A DNA stretch of 64,000 nucleotides from CAYSCZ01 sp051155775. Its GTDB lineage: Bacteria; Bacteroidota; Bacteroidia; Cytophagales; Cyclobacteriaceae. Below the pieces are notes generated by a model. That model saw only the letters and a program-made list of their open reading frames with translations. It had not been told where the DNA came from and searched no databases. Positions 6,854 to 15,973 of this stretch are shown piece by piece. Position 1 is the first letter of the stretch. Every line of letters starts with the position of its first letter. The position numbers and the translations under genes were made by a program. Where the stretch lies: the NCBI GenBank assembly GCA_051155775.1, contig DAXETV010000003.1, forward strand, positions 1 through 64,000. The letters run 5' to 3'.

Positions 6854-8518
6854 CTAATTGATTTCAAACACAACACTTTCCCAGGGTTTTAATGAAATGG
6901 CACGATGATCAATTTCTGGATTTGGATAATTAGAAATCACAATTCTATTAATTTTTTCCAGTAGTGGTTGATGATAGGTTACCCCATCATTTGAAAAATT
7001 TAAAATAATTAGATATGATCTTTCATTATCCCACCTTCTATAGCAGTAGATTCGGTGGTTATCATTGTCCAGGGACTCATAGTAACCATAGACCCATGTG
7101 TTATGTAATTTTCTTACTTGAAGTATTTTTCTATAGTAATTTAATATTGAATCCGGATCATTATCCTGCTGTTGTACATTGATGCTCTTATAGTTTGGAT
7201 TTATTTTAATCCATGGTTCCTTATCTGTAAATCCACCATTTTTTGAATCACTCCACTGCATTGGTGTCCGGGCGTTGTCACGGCTTTGCTTGTGAAGGGC
7301 ACTGATAAACTCCCTATCACTCAAGCCATTTTCTATAGCTTCATTGTAAGCATTTTTTGCTTCCACATCTTTATAATCTTCAATGCTGTCGAATTTCACA
7401 TTTGTCATCCCTATTTCGTTGCCCTGGTAAAGGGAAAGTGTGCCCCTCAAAGTAGAAAGCAGGGTGATTAATAGTTTTGCTGATTCTTTATGATAGTGAT
7501 TATCATTCCCAAAGCGGGATACCATTCTCGGGAAATCATGATTATCAAGATAAATACAATTCCAGCCACTTTCACCTAAGGCCTGATACCAATCATTGAA
7601 AATATTTTTAAAATCCACCAAAGAAAATTTCACAGGGTCATATTTCCCTCTGGCTCCAAAATCGATGACTACATGACCGAAATGATATAATATATCTAAT
7701 TCTTTTCTATCTGCCCCCACATAATCGTTTGCCTGTGCCGGCGATACGCCAACACCTTCTCCCACAGAAAATGCATCATATTTACTCATTACACTTTCAT
7801 TCATCTCTCTTAGGTATTTATGCACATTAGGGCCATTGGCATATTCCTTGTTCACGACATCCCAGAAATCATCGCTTTCAATATCAAGAAACTCCGGATT
7901 TTTGGATATCAATGGTATCACATCCATGCGAAAGCCATCAACGCCCTTATCCAACCAGTACCTCATGATTTGATGGACTTCTTCCCTGACTTTTGGATTA
8001 TCCCAATTCAAATCAGGCTGTTTTTTGGTGAAATAGTGCAGATAATATGCACTGGTGGTTTCATCATAGGCCCAGGCAGAGCCACCAAAAAATGATTGCA
8101 TGTTGTTTGGCGGGGAACCGTTTCTACCCGGACGCCAAATGTAGTAATCCCTTTTGCTATTATTTTTCGATGCTCTTGACGCTTTAAACCATTCATGTTC
8201 ATCGGAAGTATGGTTCACCACCAGGTCCATAACCAATTTTAAACCTCTGTCGTGCAACCCTTTCAACAGTTCATCAAAATCATTCATGTCCCCAAACTCC
8301 CCGGAGATGGCTAAGTAATCACTTATATCGTATCCGTTATCATCATTAGGGGACTGATATACCGGGCTTAGCCAAACAATATCTATGTTCAAACTTTTGA
8401 GATAATCGAGCTTGGAAATTATCCCTTTAAGGTCCCCCACACCATCGTTATTTAAATCCATAAAACTTCTTGGGTAGATCTGATAGATCACCCCTTCCTT
8501 CCACCAGGCTTTTTTCAT
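6854..8518 (-). CDS. GH13 alpha-glucosidase (oligo-1,6-glucosidase type)
   Basis: The 554 residues match the length and plan of GH13 alpha-glucosidases. WWKEGVIYQIYPRSFMDLNN opens the barrel, DLVVNHTSDEH is conserved region I, DGFRMDV holds the nucleophile Asp199, FSVGEG the acid/base Glu254, and YLDNHDFPR the third acid Asp328. The QIYPRSF start and lack of a signal peptide fit a cytoplasmic enzyme acting on imported short alpha-glucosides. It is the middle gene of a minus-strand run of trehalase, sodium symporter and glucosidase. Trehalose-6-phosphate hydrolase is a related alternative, but no phosphotransferase system is nearby. Confidence 0.88.
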   Translation of the reverse strand: MKKAWWKEGVIYQIYPRSFMDLNNDGVGDLKGIISKLDYLKSLNIDIVWLSPVYQSPNDDNGYDISDYLAISGEFGDMNDFDELLKGLHDRGLKLVMDLVVNHTSDEHEWFKASRASKNNSKRDYYIWRPGRNGSPPNNMQSFFGGSAWAYDETTSAYYLHYFTKKQPDLNWDNPKVREEVHQIMRYWLDKGVDGFRMDVIPLISKNPEFLDIESDDFWDVVNKEYANGPNVHKYLREMNESVMSKYDAFSVGEGVGVSPAQANDYVGADRKELDILYHFGHVVIDFGARGKYDPVKFSLVDFKNIFNDWYQALGESGWNCIYLDNHDFPRMVSRFGNDNHYHKESAKLLITLLSTLRGTLSLYQGNEIGMTNVKFDSIEDYKDVEAKNAYNEAIENGLSDREFISALHKQSRDNARTPMQWSDSKNGGFTDKEPWIKINPNYKSINVQQQDNDPDSILNYYRKILQVRKLHNTWVYGYYESLDNDNHRIYCYRRWDNERSYLIILNFSNDGVTYHQPLLEKINRIVISNYPNPEIDHRAISLKPWESVVFEIN

Positions 8519-8564
8519 CGGAAAAATTTATTTGATTGTTAAGTTGACAAGAAATTTAAATCAG

Positions 8565-10142
8565 TTAATAAACTAAAATTATGACCACCACCAAAATAAC
8601 CAAAGCAATTGCCTGATAACGATAGTTTTGCCATGCAGGCCGCTGCCGTAGCTCTTTTGTTTCTTCAGCATAACCACCAGGAGACCAAACGGTAGCTTCA
8701 ATAACTTCATCAGAAGGTTTTGGCGCTGTAAGGCTTCCAACGATCATGGCAAAGGCACTCAGGGAAAATTGAATACCCGTCATATACAAAAAGTCTATTA
8801 ACTCCTCATTTCTGTTAAATATTATCACCAGCAATGTGGTTATCGCCCCGACTGCAATACACCAATAGGCACCGGTTGTATTTGCTCTCTTCCAAAATAA
8901 TCCGACGGCGAAAAGCGCAATAATGGGTGGACAAAACCACGAGAGAACGTATTGCAGGTAATTCCATAGGCCTTCAAAATGAATGATCTGAGGAGACCAT
9001 AAAACAGCTATGATCATAACTACTGATGTAATTATCCTCCCTATGCCCATCAGTTGAGCCTGGGATCTGTTCTTTACCAGCCGTTGATAAAAATCCATGG
9101 TTACCAGCGTAGAAACTGAGTTCAAACCTGAATCGATACTGGACATCATGGCAGCAATTAAGCCGGCAAGCACCAAGCCTAAGATACCTGTTGGCAACAA
9201 ATCAAACATCATGGTGGGGTAGACCCTGTCAATTGCTTCAATATCGGGATATAAAACACGAGCAAAAGCTCCTGGCATAATCATTATAAACAAAATAGAA
9301 AGCTTCAAAAATCCGGCAAACATAGCCCCCCACTGACCATGCAATGTCGACTTTGAAGCCAGTGTCCGCTGCGTTATATACTGGTTGGTGCCCCAGAAGT
9401 AAAAACCCAAAAGAAAAACCCCTGTTATCAGGCCCGGCCAGGGCAGGCTATCATGGCCCGCTGATCGTATAATGTCAAAATGCTCCGGATCAGTTATTTT
9501 CATCACCTCATCAAAACCTCCTGACTGGTTCCATGCAAAATATGTGATAATGCAAGAACCGAAAATCAATATCACCGCCTGGACAGCATCTGTGTAGACC
9601 ACGGAAGATAAACCTCCGGATATTGTATAAATGCCGGCAATTATGGCCAGCAGTGTTATGATTTGCCACAAAGCCAATCCGGGAAATATCATCTGGATCA
9701 CCACGCCTCCGGCGTACAAAGTAGCGGAGATATCCACAAATATGTTCAAAATGATGGCAATGCCTGAAGCATATGCGCGCGTCCGGTAATCAAACCTCCG
9801 CTCTAGGTATTCAGGAATAGTAAATATTTTATTTTTTAAGTAAAATGGAAGGAAAAATATGGCAAAAATGATCAGTACCGCAATGGCCATCCATTCATAG
9901 CTGAATACATAAAAACCACCGCCATCTTCATAGCCAGATCCGGTAAGTCCAATCAATGTATTACTGGAAATATTAGAGGCAAACAGCGAAAAGCCGATTA
10001 AAGGCCAGGTAAGGTTCCTTCCAGCCAAAAAATAATCTTCAGCGTTTTTGTGCTGTGTGCCAAAATAAAAACCTAAGATTATTACAAAAAGCAGATAACC
10101 AACTACGATAATGAAGTCTAGTGTCTCTAAGTTAAAATCCAT
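8565..10142 (-). CDS. Sodium:solute symporter (SSS/SGLT family)
   Basis: This 525-residue membrane protein has about 13-14 hydrophobic segments. The family features are YFLAGRNLTWPLIGFSLFAS near the N-terminus, NISSNTLIGLTGSGY, and GLIAAMMSSIDSGLNSVSTL, which holds the sodium-site serines. This subgroup takes up sugars, inositols or sialic acids with sodium. Placement between trehalase and alpha-glucosidase suggests glucose or an alpha-glucoside as substrate. TAGTTTTG on the minus strand (10173-10180) lies 31 bases upstream of the ATG and may be its -7 promoter box. Confidence 0.88.
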   Translation of the reverse strand: MDFNLETLDFIIVVGYLLFVIILGFYFGTQHKNAEDYFLAGRNLTWPLIGFSLFASNISSNTLIGLTGSGYEDGGGFYVFSYEWMAIAVLIIFAIFFLPFYLKNKIFTIPEYLERRFDYRTRAYASGIAIILNIFVDISATLYAGGVVIQMIFPGLALWQIITLLAIIAGIYTISGGLSSVVYTDAVQAVILIFGSCIITYFAWNQSGGFDEVMKITDPEHFDIIRSAGHDSLPWPGLITGVFLLGFYFWGTNQYITQRTLASKSTLHGQWGAMFAGFLKLSILFIMIMPGAFARVLYPDIEAIDRVYPTMMFDLLPTGILGLVLAGLIAAMMSSIDSGLNSVSTLVTMDFYQRLVKNRSQAQLMGIGRIITSVVMIIAVLWSPQIIHFEGLWNYLQYVLSWFCPPIIALFAVGLFWKRANTTGAYWCIAVGAITTLLVIIFNRNEELIDFLYMTGIQFSLSAFAMIVGSLTAPKPSDEVIEATVWSPGGYAEETKELRQRPAWQNYRYQAIALVILVVVIILVY

Positions 10143-10172
10143 GCGTTCTAATTAATAGTATTGATTAATGGA

Positions 10173-10180
10173 CAAAACTA
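10173..10180 (-). promoter_or_regulatory. Possible -7 box upstream of the symporter gene
   Basis: The minus strand reads TAGTTTTG, fitting TAnnTTTG, 31 bases before the symporter start. No clear TTG box lies 19-21 bases further upstream. This makes it a weak candidate. An AT-rich inverted repeat with TTAAT and ATTAA arms sits between it and the gene. Confidence 0.3.
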
Positions 10181-10288
10181 CTCTCAGTCCTTAAGCCACA
10201 TATTAATAATATTTTTTTAGAAAATACACCTAGAAAGAGATGATATTTAATAAATAATCAATACAATCGTTTGTTAATTGAACATTTG

Positions 10289-11896
10289 TCAATAATTAAC
10301 ATTTTCCCGTAGCAAGCCAGTAGCAACTCCATTAGTCCATCCGAAGCCATCCTGTGTAGGGTATTCACCTCCGCCTGCTATTAATGTAGTATCAACAACA
10401 TTATACTTTTCCATCATTTTCCCGGTATTCCTGAAGACCTTACGGTTGATCCTTAACCATCGCTGTTTGATTTCTTTGGATAATTCCAGGATATCATATT
10501 GCGCTAATCCCTTAATAGTAATCCATTGTAAAGGTGCCCATCCATTAGGATAGTCCCATTGTTGATCGGAATCAACTAAGGTAGTCGTAACACCTCCGGG
10601 CATAAGAAACTTTTCTTTAATCAAGGCTGCCTGAGAAGCTGCCTGTTCATCTGTGGCGATATTAAAATATAAAGGATACATACCGGCTAATGTAGGTTGA
10701 TCAATCAACTGACCTTTTACCCAGTGATAATCTGTAAAATATCCTTGGTCTTCATTCCAGAAATACCTTAAGATTGCTGCTTTTCTTTGTGTAGCATAGC
10801 TGTTGTATAATCCTGACATTTTATCATTTCCTGACAAATTGTGGAGTTTCGCTATGCTGGTTTCCAAATGATAAAGCAAACAATTCAGGTCTACAGGTAG
10901 AATTTCTGTGGTTTGAATGGATTGAAAAGCTGTGGAGTCCTCAAACCACCGGGTACTAAAATCCCAACCAGACTCTGCTGCAGCCCTTAAGTCAATGAAC
11001 AATTGTTTTCTGTGGGTGATATCCATGTTCATGGAGAGATCAATATCTTCAACATAAGCCTCAGGTCTGGGTTCATCTATCTTACCCCAATATCGATTGA
11101 GCACTGTTCTGCCATCAATCAATACAACATGCTGCTTTGCGTTCCTATCCGTGGTTAGTTCACTTCGTCCTGCCATCCAGAATTCATATTCCTTTTCAAG
11201 ATGCGGGAGGTATTGAGTCACTGATTCGGTGCCTTCATATTTTGCCAATAACATTACCATCGAAGAAAAAAATGGAGGTTGAGACCTTCCACGATAGTAG
11301 GTTCTATTGCCATTAGGAATAAATCCCATCTCATCGATCAGGTAAGCAAAATTGTCAATCATGGATCGCACTAAATCCAGTCTTCCGGATGCTGCCAACC
11401 CAATCATGGTGAAATAACTATCCCAGTAATATATTTCCCTAAATCTTCCACCTGGGACAATGTAGGGATAGGGTAAAGGAATCTTACTGCTCCATTTTTC
11501 AGTTTCATCCGGTTTTCTTTTTAACTGATCCCACAAAGCTTCGATATGCTCTTCCATAGTAACTTCCGGAGGCACAGAAATTTCTTGTTCTTGGACACCG
11601 ATTTTTTCCGGAATCTCGAAGTTTGCCAGAACAAATGCTTTAAGGTCAAAGCCTTCATTTCTATGGTTTTCGTTGAACTCATTTACAATTTCAAGTGGTT
11701 CCCTTTTAGGGATTGCATCCACAAATGTCTTTGAGTCACGAAATATTTCATTGGATTGAACAGCAACAAATACTTCATTTAAATCTTTCTCGGGATAAAA
11801 CGGTTTCTTATTTGTTGATGCTTTCTCTGTTTGCTGACAAGAAATCAAAAAAGAAAACAAAAAGACAATAGTCAAGTGGTTAAGATGGGTCTTCAT
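10289..11896 (-). CDS. Trehalase, GH37 family, lipoprotein
   Basis: Both trehalase signatures are intact: PGGRFREIYYWDSYF and QWDYPNGWAPLQ. I place the start at the ATG 11896, 14 codons inside the longest frame, because it yields a proper lipoprotein signal (MKTHLNHLTIVFLFSFLISC) and a protein of 535 residues, usual for the family. The enzyme would split trehalose into two glucoses at the cell envelope. That fits the neighbouring sodium symporter as the glucose importer. A 13-base palindrome 42 bases upstream is a possible operator. Confidence 0.92.
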   Translation of the reverse strand: MKTHLNHLTIVFLFSFLISCQQTEKASTNKKPFYPEKDLNEVFVAVQSNEIFRDSKTFVDAIPKREPLEIVNEFNENHRNEGFDLKAFVLANFEIPEKIGVQEQEISVPPEVTMEEHIEALWDQLKRKPDETEKWSSKIPLPYPYIVPGGRFREIYYWDSYFTMIGLAASGRLDLVRSMIDNFAYLIDEMGFIPNGNRTYYRGRSQPPFFSSMVMLLAKYEGTESVTQYLPHLEKEYEFWMAGRSELTTDRNAKQHVVLIDGRTVLNRYWGKIDEPRPEAYVEDIDLSMNMDITHRKQLFIDLRAAAESGWDFSTRWFEDSTAFQSIQTTEILPVDLNCLLYHLETSIAKLHNLSGNDKMSGLYNSYATQRKAAILRYFWNEDQGYFTDYHWVKGQLIDQPTLAGMYPLYFNIATDEQAASQAALIKEKFLMPGGVTTTLVDSDQQWDYPNGWAPLQWITIKGLAQYDILELSKEIKQRWLRINRKVFRNTGKMMEKYNVVDTTLIAGGGEYPTQDGFGWTNGVATGLLRENVNY

Positions 11897-11937
11897 ATTG
11901 GCAAAGATTAAAATTTCAAAATGCAAGATACACAACA

Positions 11938-11950
11938 ACCATACTATGGT
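11938..11950. promoter_or_regulatory. Palindrome upstream of trehalase, possible operator
   Basis: ACCATA, C, TATGGT is a perfect palindrome with a single central base, 42-54 bases before the trehalase start chosen here. The size suits a helix-turn-helix repressor. No regulator gene lies in this cluster, so the binding protein is unknown. Confidence 0.35.
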
Positions 11951-11996
11951 GTGTGGAATAAAAAGTTAATAATAGCCATTAAAACGGGTTCTTATA

Positions 11997-12647
11997 CTAA
12001 TACTCCGCCAAAACGGTCAATCCTGCTTTTACTTTATCCCCAATTTTTACTTTGACATCTGCGCCTTTAGGCAGTAATAGATCAGCACGTGAGCCAAATT
12101 TTATAAAACTTATTTCCTCACCCTGTTTTACAACGTCGCCCATAGATTTATAGCATTTGATCCTCCTGGCCATCGCCCCTGCTATTAACCTAAGCAGTAA
12201 CTCACCTTTTTTGGTATTAAATACCAATGTACTTCTTTCATTCTCAGAACTGGACTTTGGATGCCAGGCGACCAAATATTTCCCCTGATGATGTTTATAA
12301 TAAATTACTTCTCCGTTAACAGGGCTTTTATTGGCATGTACATCAAGCGGTGACATAAATATTGAAAGTTGTATCCTATCCTCACGGAGATACTCGTCCT
12401 CAAATACCTTTTCTATTACAACAACTTTTCCATCGGCTGGTGAATAGATCTTATTTTCATCAATTTTGGTATGTCTTGAAGGATTTCTAAAAAATTGCAT
12501 TACAAAAATTATAAGAATAACCCCACCTACTAATAAAAATAACTGGACCGGGGATATAACACTTTGATAGCTTGCTGACAGATTTATGAAAAGTACGAAA
12601 GCAATTGTAATCAAAATTGGCCAATTGCCTTCCCTGTGTAACTTCAT
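11997..12647 (-). CDS. psd: Phosphatidylserine decarboxylase (short, archaeal-type)
   Basis: The 216 residues match the short class of phosphatidylserine decarboxylases. An N-terminal membrane segment (about 10-50) is followed by IYSPADGKVVVIEKV, IFMSPLDVHANKSPVNGEV and the processing site FGSRADLLLP. Cleavage between Gly185 and Ser186 would make the pyruvoyl cofactor. The enzyme makes phosphatidylethanolamine at the inner membrane. The gene overlaps glutamate dehydrogenase by one base. CdsA, which supplies CDP-diacylglycerol upstream in the same pathway, is at 13983. Confidence 0.93.
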   Translation of the reverse strand: MKLHREGNWPILITIAFVLFINLSASYQSVISPVQLFLLVGGVILIIFVMQFFRNPSRHTKIDENKIYSPADGKVVVIEKVFEDEYLREDRIQLSIFMSPLDVHANKSPVNGEVIYYKHHQGKYLVAWHPKSSSENERSTLVFNTKKGELLLRLIAGAMARRIKCYKSMGDVVKQGEEISFIKFGSRADLLLPKGADVKVKIGDKVKAGLTVLAEY

Positions 12648-13921
12648 TAAAAGCCTCCCCTAAATTTATAGGTCTTGGCCACTTTATCAATTGCAACGAT
12701 ATATGCGGCAATCCTTAATGAAACACCATAGGTTTGCGAAGCTTCGTACACTTTATCAAAAGAGGATTTCATGATCCTGTCTGACCGTCTGTTAACCCTT
12801 TCTGCCGTCCATTTAAATCCTAATCTGTTTTGAACCCATTCAAAATAAGATACAGTAACTCCGCCGGCATTGGCAAGGATATCCGGTACGGCCATGATGC
12901 CCTTTTCATTTATTATGGAATCGGCTTTCGCTGAAGTAGGGCCATTTGCACCTTCCACGATCAACCGGGCATTAATTTTATCCACATTAGCCTCAGTGAT
13001 AACATCTTCTATAGCAGCTGGCACCAGTACATCAACATCCAGAAAGAGTAATTCTTCAGGGTCAATCTTTTCAGCACCTTCATATCCATCCAATGAACCA
13101 TTGTTATGGTTTCGGTATTGAATGGCTTTATCAATGTCAATCCCATTATCGTTGTAATAAGCACCGGAAATATCACTTATTGCAACTACTGTTACACCTC
13201 TTTCCTGTAGTAAAGTAGCCGCCCAGGAACCAACATTACCAAATCCCTGGATGGAGCATTTGGCTTTAAAAGGATTTATTTGCAACTTTTCCATTGCCGC
13301 AAGCGCTGTTATCATAACCCCTCTACCTGTTGCTTCAGCGCGCCCTAATGATCCGCCAAGCACCAAAGGCTTACCGGTGACCACAGAGTTTACTGTCATG
13401 CCCTGCGCACGCGAGTAGTGGTCCATCAGCCAGGCCATCTCCTCCGGCCCGGTACCCATGTCAGGCGCTGGAATATCGCGGTCGGGGCCAAACACATCAA
13501 TCATAGATTGTGTATAAGCACGGGTCAGGCGTTCAATCTCTCCATGAGACATTTCCCTGGGGTTACATTTGATGCCGCCCTTGGCACCACCATATGGGAT
13601 ATCGACGACAGCACACTTCCAGGTCATCCAGGCAGCCAGCGCTTTAACTTCATCAATATTTACATCCATATCATAGCGGATTCCACCCTTAGATGGCCCC
13701 AGTATGCTCGAATGAATAACTCTATATCCTTCAAATACTTTTATTGATCCATTATCCATGGTTATGGGTAATGACACAATAACCTGCTTTACCGGAGATT
13801 TTAAAACATTATAAACTTCATCATCCAGGCCCAGGTGCTGTGCTGCAATATGAAATCGGGACATCATTGATTCGAAAGGATTACTTTTATCCTTTATCGG
13901 TGCGGGTTCGATATATGCCAT
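12647..13921 (-). CDS. Glutamate dehydrogenase (Glu/Leu/Phe/Val dehydrogenase family)
   Basis: The 424-residue length and motifs match the hexameric glutamate dehydrogenase group. GPSKGGIRYD and VDIPYGGAKGGI hold the substrate and catalytic lysines, PAPDMGTG follows, and FGNVGSWAA is the Rossmann dinucleotide loop. The pattern ILANAGGVTVSYFEWVQN near the end is typical. It interconverts glutamate with 2-oxoglutarate and ammonia in the cytoplasm. The start MAYIEPAPIKDKSNPFESM is usual for Bacteroidota homologues. The gene is linked by a one-base overlap to psd. NAD versus NADP use cannot be told with confidence. Confidence 0.92.
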   Translation of the reverse strand: MAYIEPAPIKDKSNPFESMMSRFHIAAQHLGLDDEVYNVLKSPVKQVIVSLPITMDNGSIKVFEGYRVIHSSILGPSKGGIRYDMDVNIDEVKALAAWMTWKCAVVDIPYGGAKGGIKCNPREMSHGEIERLTRAYTQSMIDVFGPDRDIPAPDMGTGPEEMAWLMDHYSRAQGMTVNSVVTGKPLVLGGSLGRAEATGRGVMITALAAMEKLQINPFKAKCSIQGFGNVGSWAATLLQERGVTVVAISDISGAYYNDNGIDIDKAIQYRNHNNGSLDGYEGAEKIDPEELLFLDVDVLVPAAIEDVITEANVDKINARLIVEGANGPTSAKADSIINEKGIMAVPDILANAGGVTVSYFEWVQNRLGFKWTAERVNRRSDRIMKSSFDKVYEASQTYGVSLRIAAYIVAIDKVAKTYKFRGGF

Positions 13922-13982
13922 GTGAAAAAATGGGTTTTTTGCTGTTTATTAATACAAAATTAACAAATGGAGCTGTTAACTA

Positions 13983-14804
13983 TCATGAAATAAGCCTAAA
14001 TAATATCACGACAATAGGAGTTGCTAATAAGATTCCGTCAAACCTATCCAAAAATCCTCCATGGCCGGGTATTGAGTTACTGGAATCTTTAATGTTGATG
14101 CATCTTTTAAAGTAGGATTCAAATAAGTCACCATACGTACCGGTAACTACAATTACCAATCCAAACACAATCCATTGCCAGAGTAATATTTCAGGAAAAA
14201 CTATTGAAAGAACGTAAGCGAATATTAAGTTTAATATTACGCCTCCCACTGATCCTTCCCAGGTTTTTTTTGGTGATACCCGCTCAAATAATCGATGCCT
14301 GCCAAATGCGATGCCCATAAAATAGGCCCCGATATCATGAGCCCATATAAGAATAAAAAGACCAATCAATAGATCAAAATGGTAAGTATGATCCGTAAAA
14401 ACAAGAAAGTTTAAGAATGCATAAGGAAGGGCTACATAAATCAAACCAAGGCAATAAAAAGATATACTTTGAAAAGGTTTCTGATCATTTTTATCATAAA
14501 GTTTGATTATAAATGAAATAGAAATAAGTGGAAGAAAAACCAGATACCAATCCTTGATCAGAATACCCTGTTCCACCAAGAACATACAGATAAACAAAGC
14601 CATGCCAAGAGCAATACCAATGAACTCCATGGGTTTATACCCTGCTTTTCGGACTAACTTATAGTATTCCAGCTGGGTAAGTAAGCTTATCAGAAAAAAA
14701 ACAACAAAAAAGGACCATTTACTCAGTAGTATAGAAGATACTATGATAAATGCTCCGGCAAAACCGGCAGCTACTCGCTGCTTTAGACCAATGTACTTAG
14801 TCAA
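13983..14804 (-). CDS. cdsA: Phosphatidate cytidylyltransferase
   Basis: This 273-residue membrane protein has about eight hydrophobic segments and ends with the CdsA signature: FKRCINIKDSSNSIPGHGG followed by LDRFDGI, which holds the catalytic aspartates. It makes CDP-diacylglycerol from phosphatidic acid and CTP for all phospholipids. The start overlaps the DUF2007 gene end by 8 bases, so it is translationally coupled to the DUF2007 and CPBP protease genes in a three-gene minus-strand operon. Confidence 0.94.
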   Translation of the reverse strand: MTKYIGLKQRVAAGFAGAFIIVSSILLSKWSFFVVFFLISLLTQLEYYKLVRKAGYKPMEFIGIALGMALFICMFLVEQGILIKDWYLVFLPLISISFIIKLYDKNDQKPFQSISFYCLGLIYVALPYAFLNFLVFTDHTYHFDLLIGLFILIWAHDIGAYFMGIAFGRHRLFERVSPKKTWEGSVGGVILNLIFAYVLSIVFPEILLWQWIVFGLVIVVTGTYGDLFESYFKRCINIKDSSNSIPGHGGFLDRFDGILLATPIVVILFRLIS

Positions 14805-15003
14805 ACTTAATATCCTGGTTAATCATGTTGGCAGCTTCAAGCGAATCTTCGGGCGATACGTAGACTTCTAGTTTGCCAAGCTTGAAGGCGGAGTCTTTTT
14901 TATCCAGTATTATGGCTTTTATTCCCTGATCACTTAGGTAGGATTTTACTATCTCTGCTCTGTAACCCACCTGATCTGTATATACTTTTACCCAATTATC
15001 CAT
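14797..15003 (-). CDS. DUF2007 family small protein
   Basis: I place the start at the ATG 15003. The longer frame adds 24 unrelated residues and runs further into the protease gene. The 68-residue product begins MDNWVKVYTDQVGYRAEIVK and continues with LSDQGIKAIILDKKDSAF and LEVYVSPEDSLEAANMI, the DUF2007 pattern. DUF2007 proteins have a small ferredoxin-like fold and are annotated as putative signal-transducing proteins without proof. The gene overlaps both neighbours by 8 bases. Confidence 0.85.
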   Translation of the reverse strand: MDNWVKVYTDQVGYRAEIVKSYLSDQGIKAIILDKKDSAFKLGKLEVYVSPEDSLEAANMINQDIKFD

Positions 15004-15934
15004 TTGAATGTGTTTTATGAAATCTAATAAACCGATAAGTTGCAAAACCTCCCACCAGCAAAAATAACAATACAATATGAAGTGGTAAATTCTCTGTGCT
15101 TTCGGGGTCTACATCTGAAATCCCTTTTTGATAAAAATAGATCATGACGATAGAAAAGGCATTATTTATAAAATGTGCAATCATGGCAAGTGGCAGCTTT
15201 CCAGACCATAAATACAAATAGCCAAACAACACGCCCAGCATCATCCGTGGTATCATACCATAAAATTGAAAATGGAACGCTCCAAACATGAGGCCTGTGA
15301 ACCATATGGCCACGTGCGGATTAGAGGAGATTTTGTAGATATGATTTTGAATTAATCCCCTGAATAAAAGCTCCTCACCAATCGCCGGAATAATTGCGAT
15401 CACCAATAAGCCTAAAAGAAACTCATTAACAGATCCGAAAGTGGTAATAAACCTGGTCAATTGCTCTAATTCATTTTCTTTGTCTTTTGCAAACGCCTCA
15501 AACCCTTTTAAAAAGTCCGGAAAAGCAACCTCCTTATTCCATTCAATGAATACACTGTTGACAAACATAAATGACATAGTGATTACTAGCACCAAACCAA
15601 TCACATACCAAGCATTCTCTTTGGGGAATTTTATGTATTTATCCAAAAACCCTTTTTGATAAATTTTTATGAATAGTAGTGGCGCTAAAATAAAGGCACC
15701 AAATGAGGATAAACCCTGTAATACAAGTATAGGTAATCTTATTTCTTCATTGTTAAACGGAGGCATTAACAAATTTGGGTTTTCCATTAAATTGAAGCCA
15801 AATAATGGAAACACAATAAACTGGGAAAGGATAGTAAATGCGAATAAAGCAACAACACAAAAGCAAACCAAAACAAGTAAGGATAGCCAGGCGTTTTGTC
15901 TTGGAAAAGGAAAGGTAGCTCCGTTGTTATCCAT
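14996..15934 (-). CDS. CPBP family intramembrane metalloprotease
   Basis: This 312-residue membrane protein has about eight hydrophobic segments. The protease-like motifs are GEELLFRGLIQ (motif 1, Glu-Glu and Arg) and FGAFHFQFYGMIPRM (motif 2, His), followed by PLAMIAHFINNAF (motif 3, His). These define the CPBP/Abi family related to the CAAX protease Rce1. Substrates of bacterial members are mostly unknown. The gene diverges from dus with almost no spacer. An overlapping upstream start for dus is therefore unlikely. Confidence 0.9.
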   Translation of the reverse strand: MDNNGATFPFPRQNAWLSLLVLVCFCVVALFAFTILSQFIVFPLFGFNLMENPNLLMPPFNNEEIRLPILVLQGLSSFGAFILAPLLFIKIYQKGFLDKYIKFPKENAWYVIGLVLVITMSFMFVNSVFIEWNKEVAFPDFLKGFEAFAKDKENELEQLTRFITTFGSVNEFLLGLLVIAIIPAIGEELLFRGLIQNHIYKISSNPHVAIWFTGLMFGAFHFQFYGMIPRMMLGVLFGYLYLWSGKLPLAMIAHFINNAFSIVMIYFYQKGISDVDPESTENLPLHIVLLFLLVGGFATYRFIRFHKTHSNG

Positions 15935-15973
15935 AATTTTGATCTAAATTTACCGCAAAAAATATACTTAGGT

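Noticed and set aside
11897..11938. Longer trehalase start at 11938
   Set aside because: The extra 14 residues would precede and disrupt a clear lipoprotein signal.
15896..15973. Upstream TTG start of dus
   Set aside because: It overlaps the start of the divergent CPBP gene and adds 26 residues not seen in the family.
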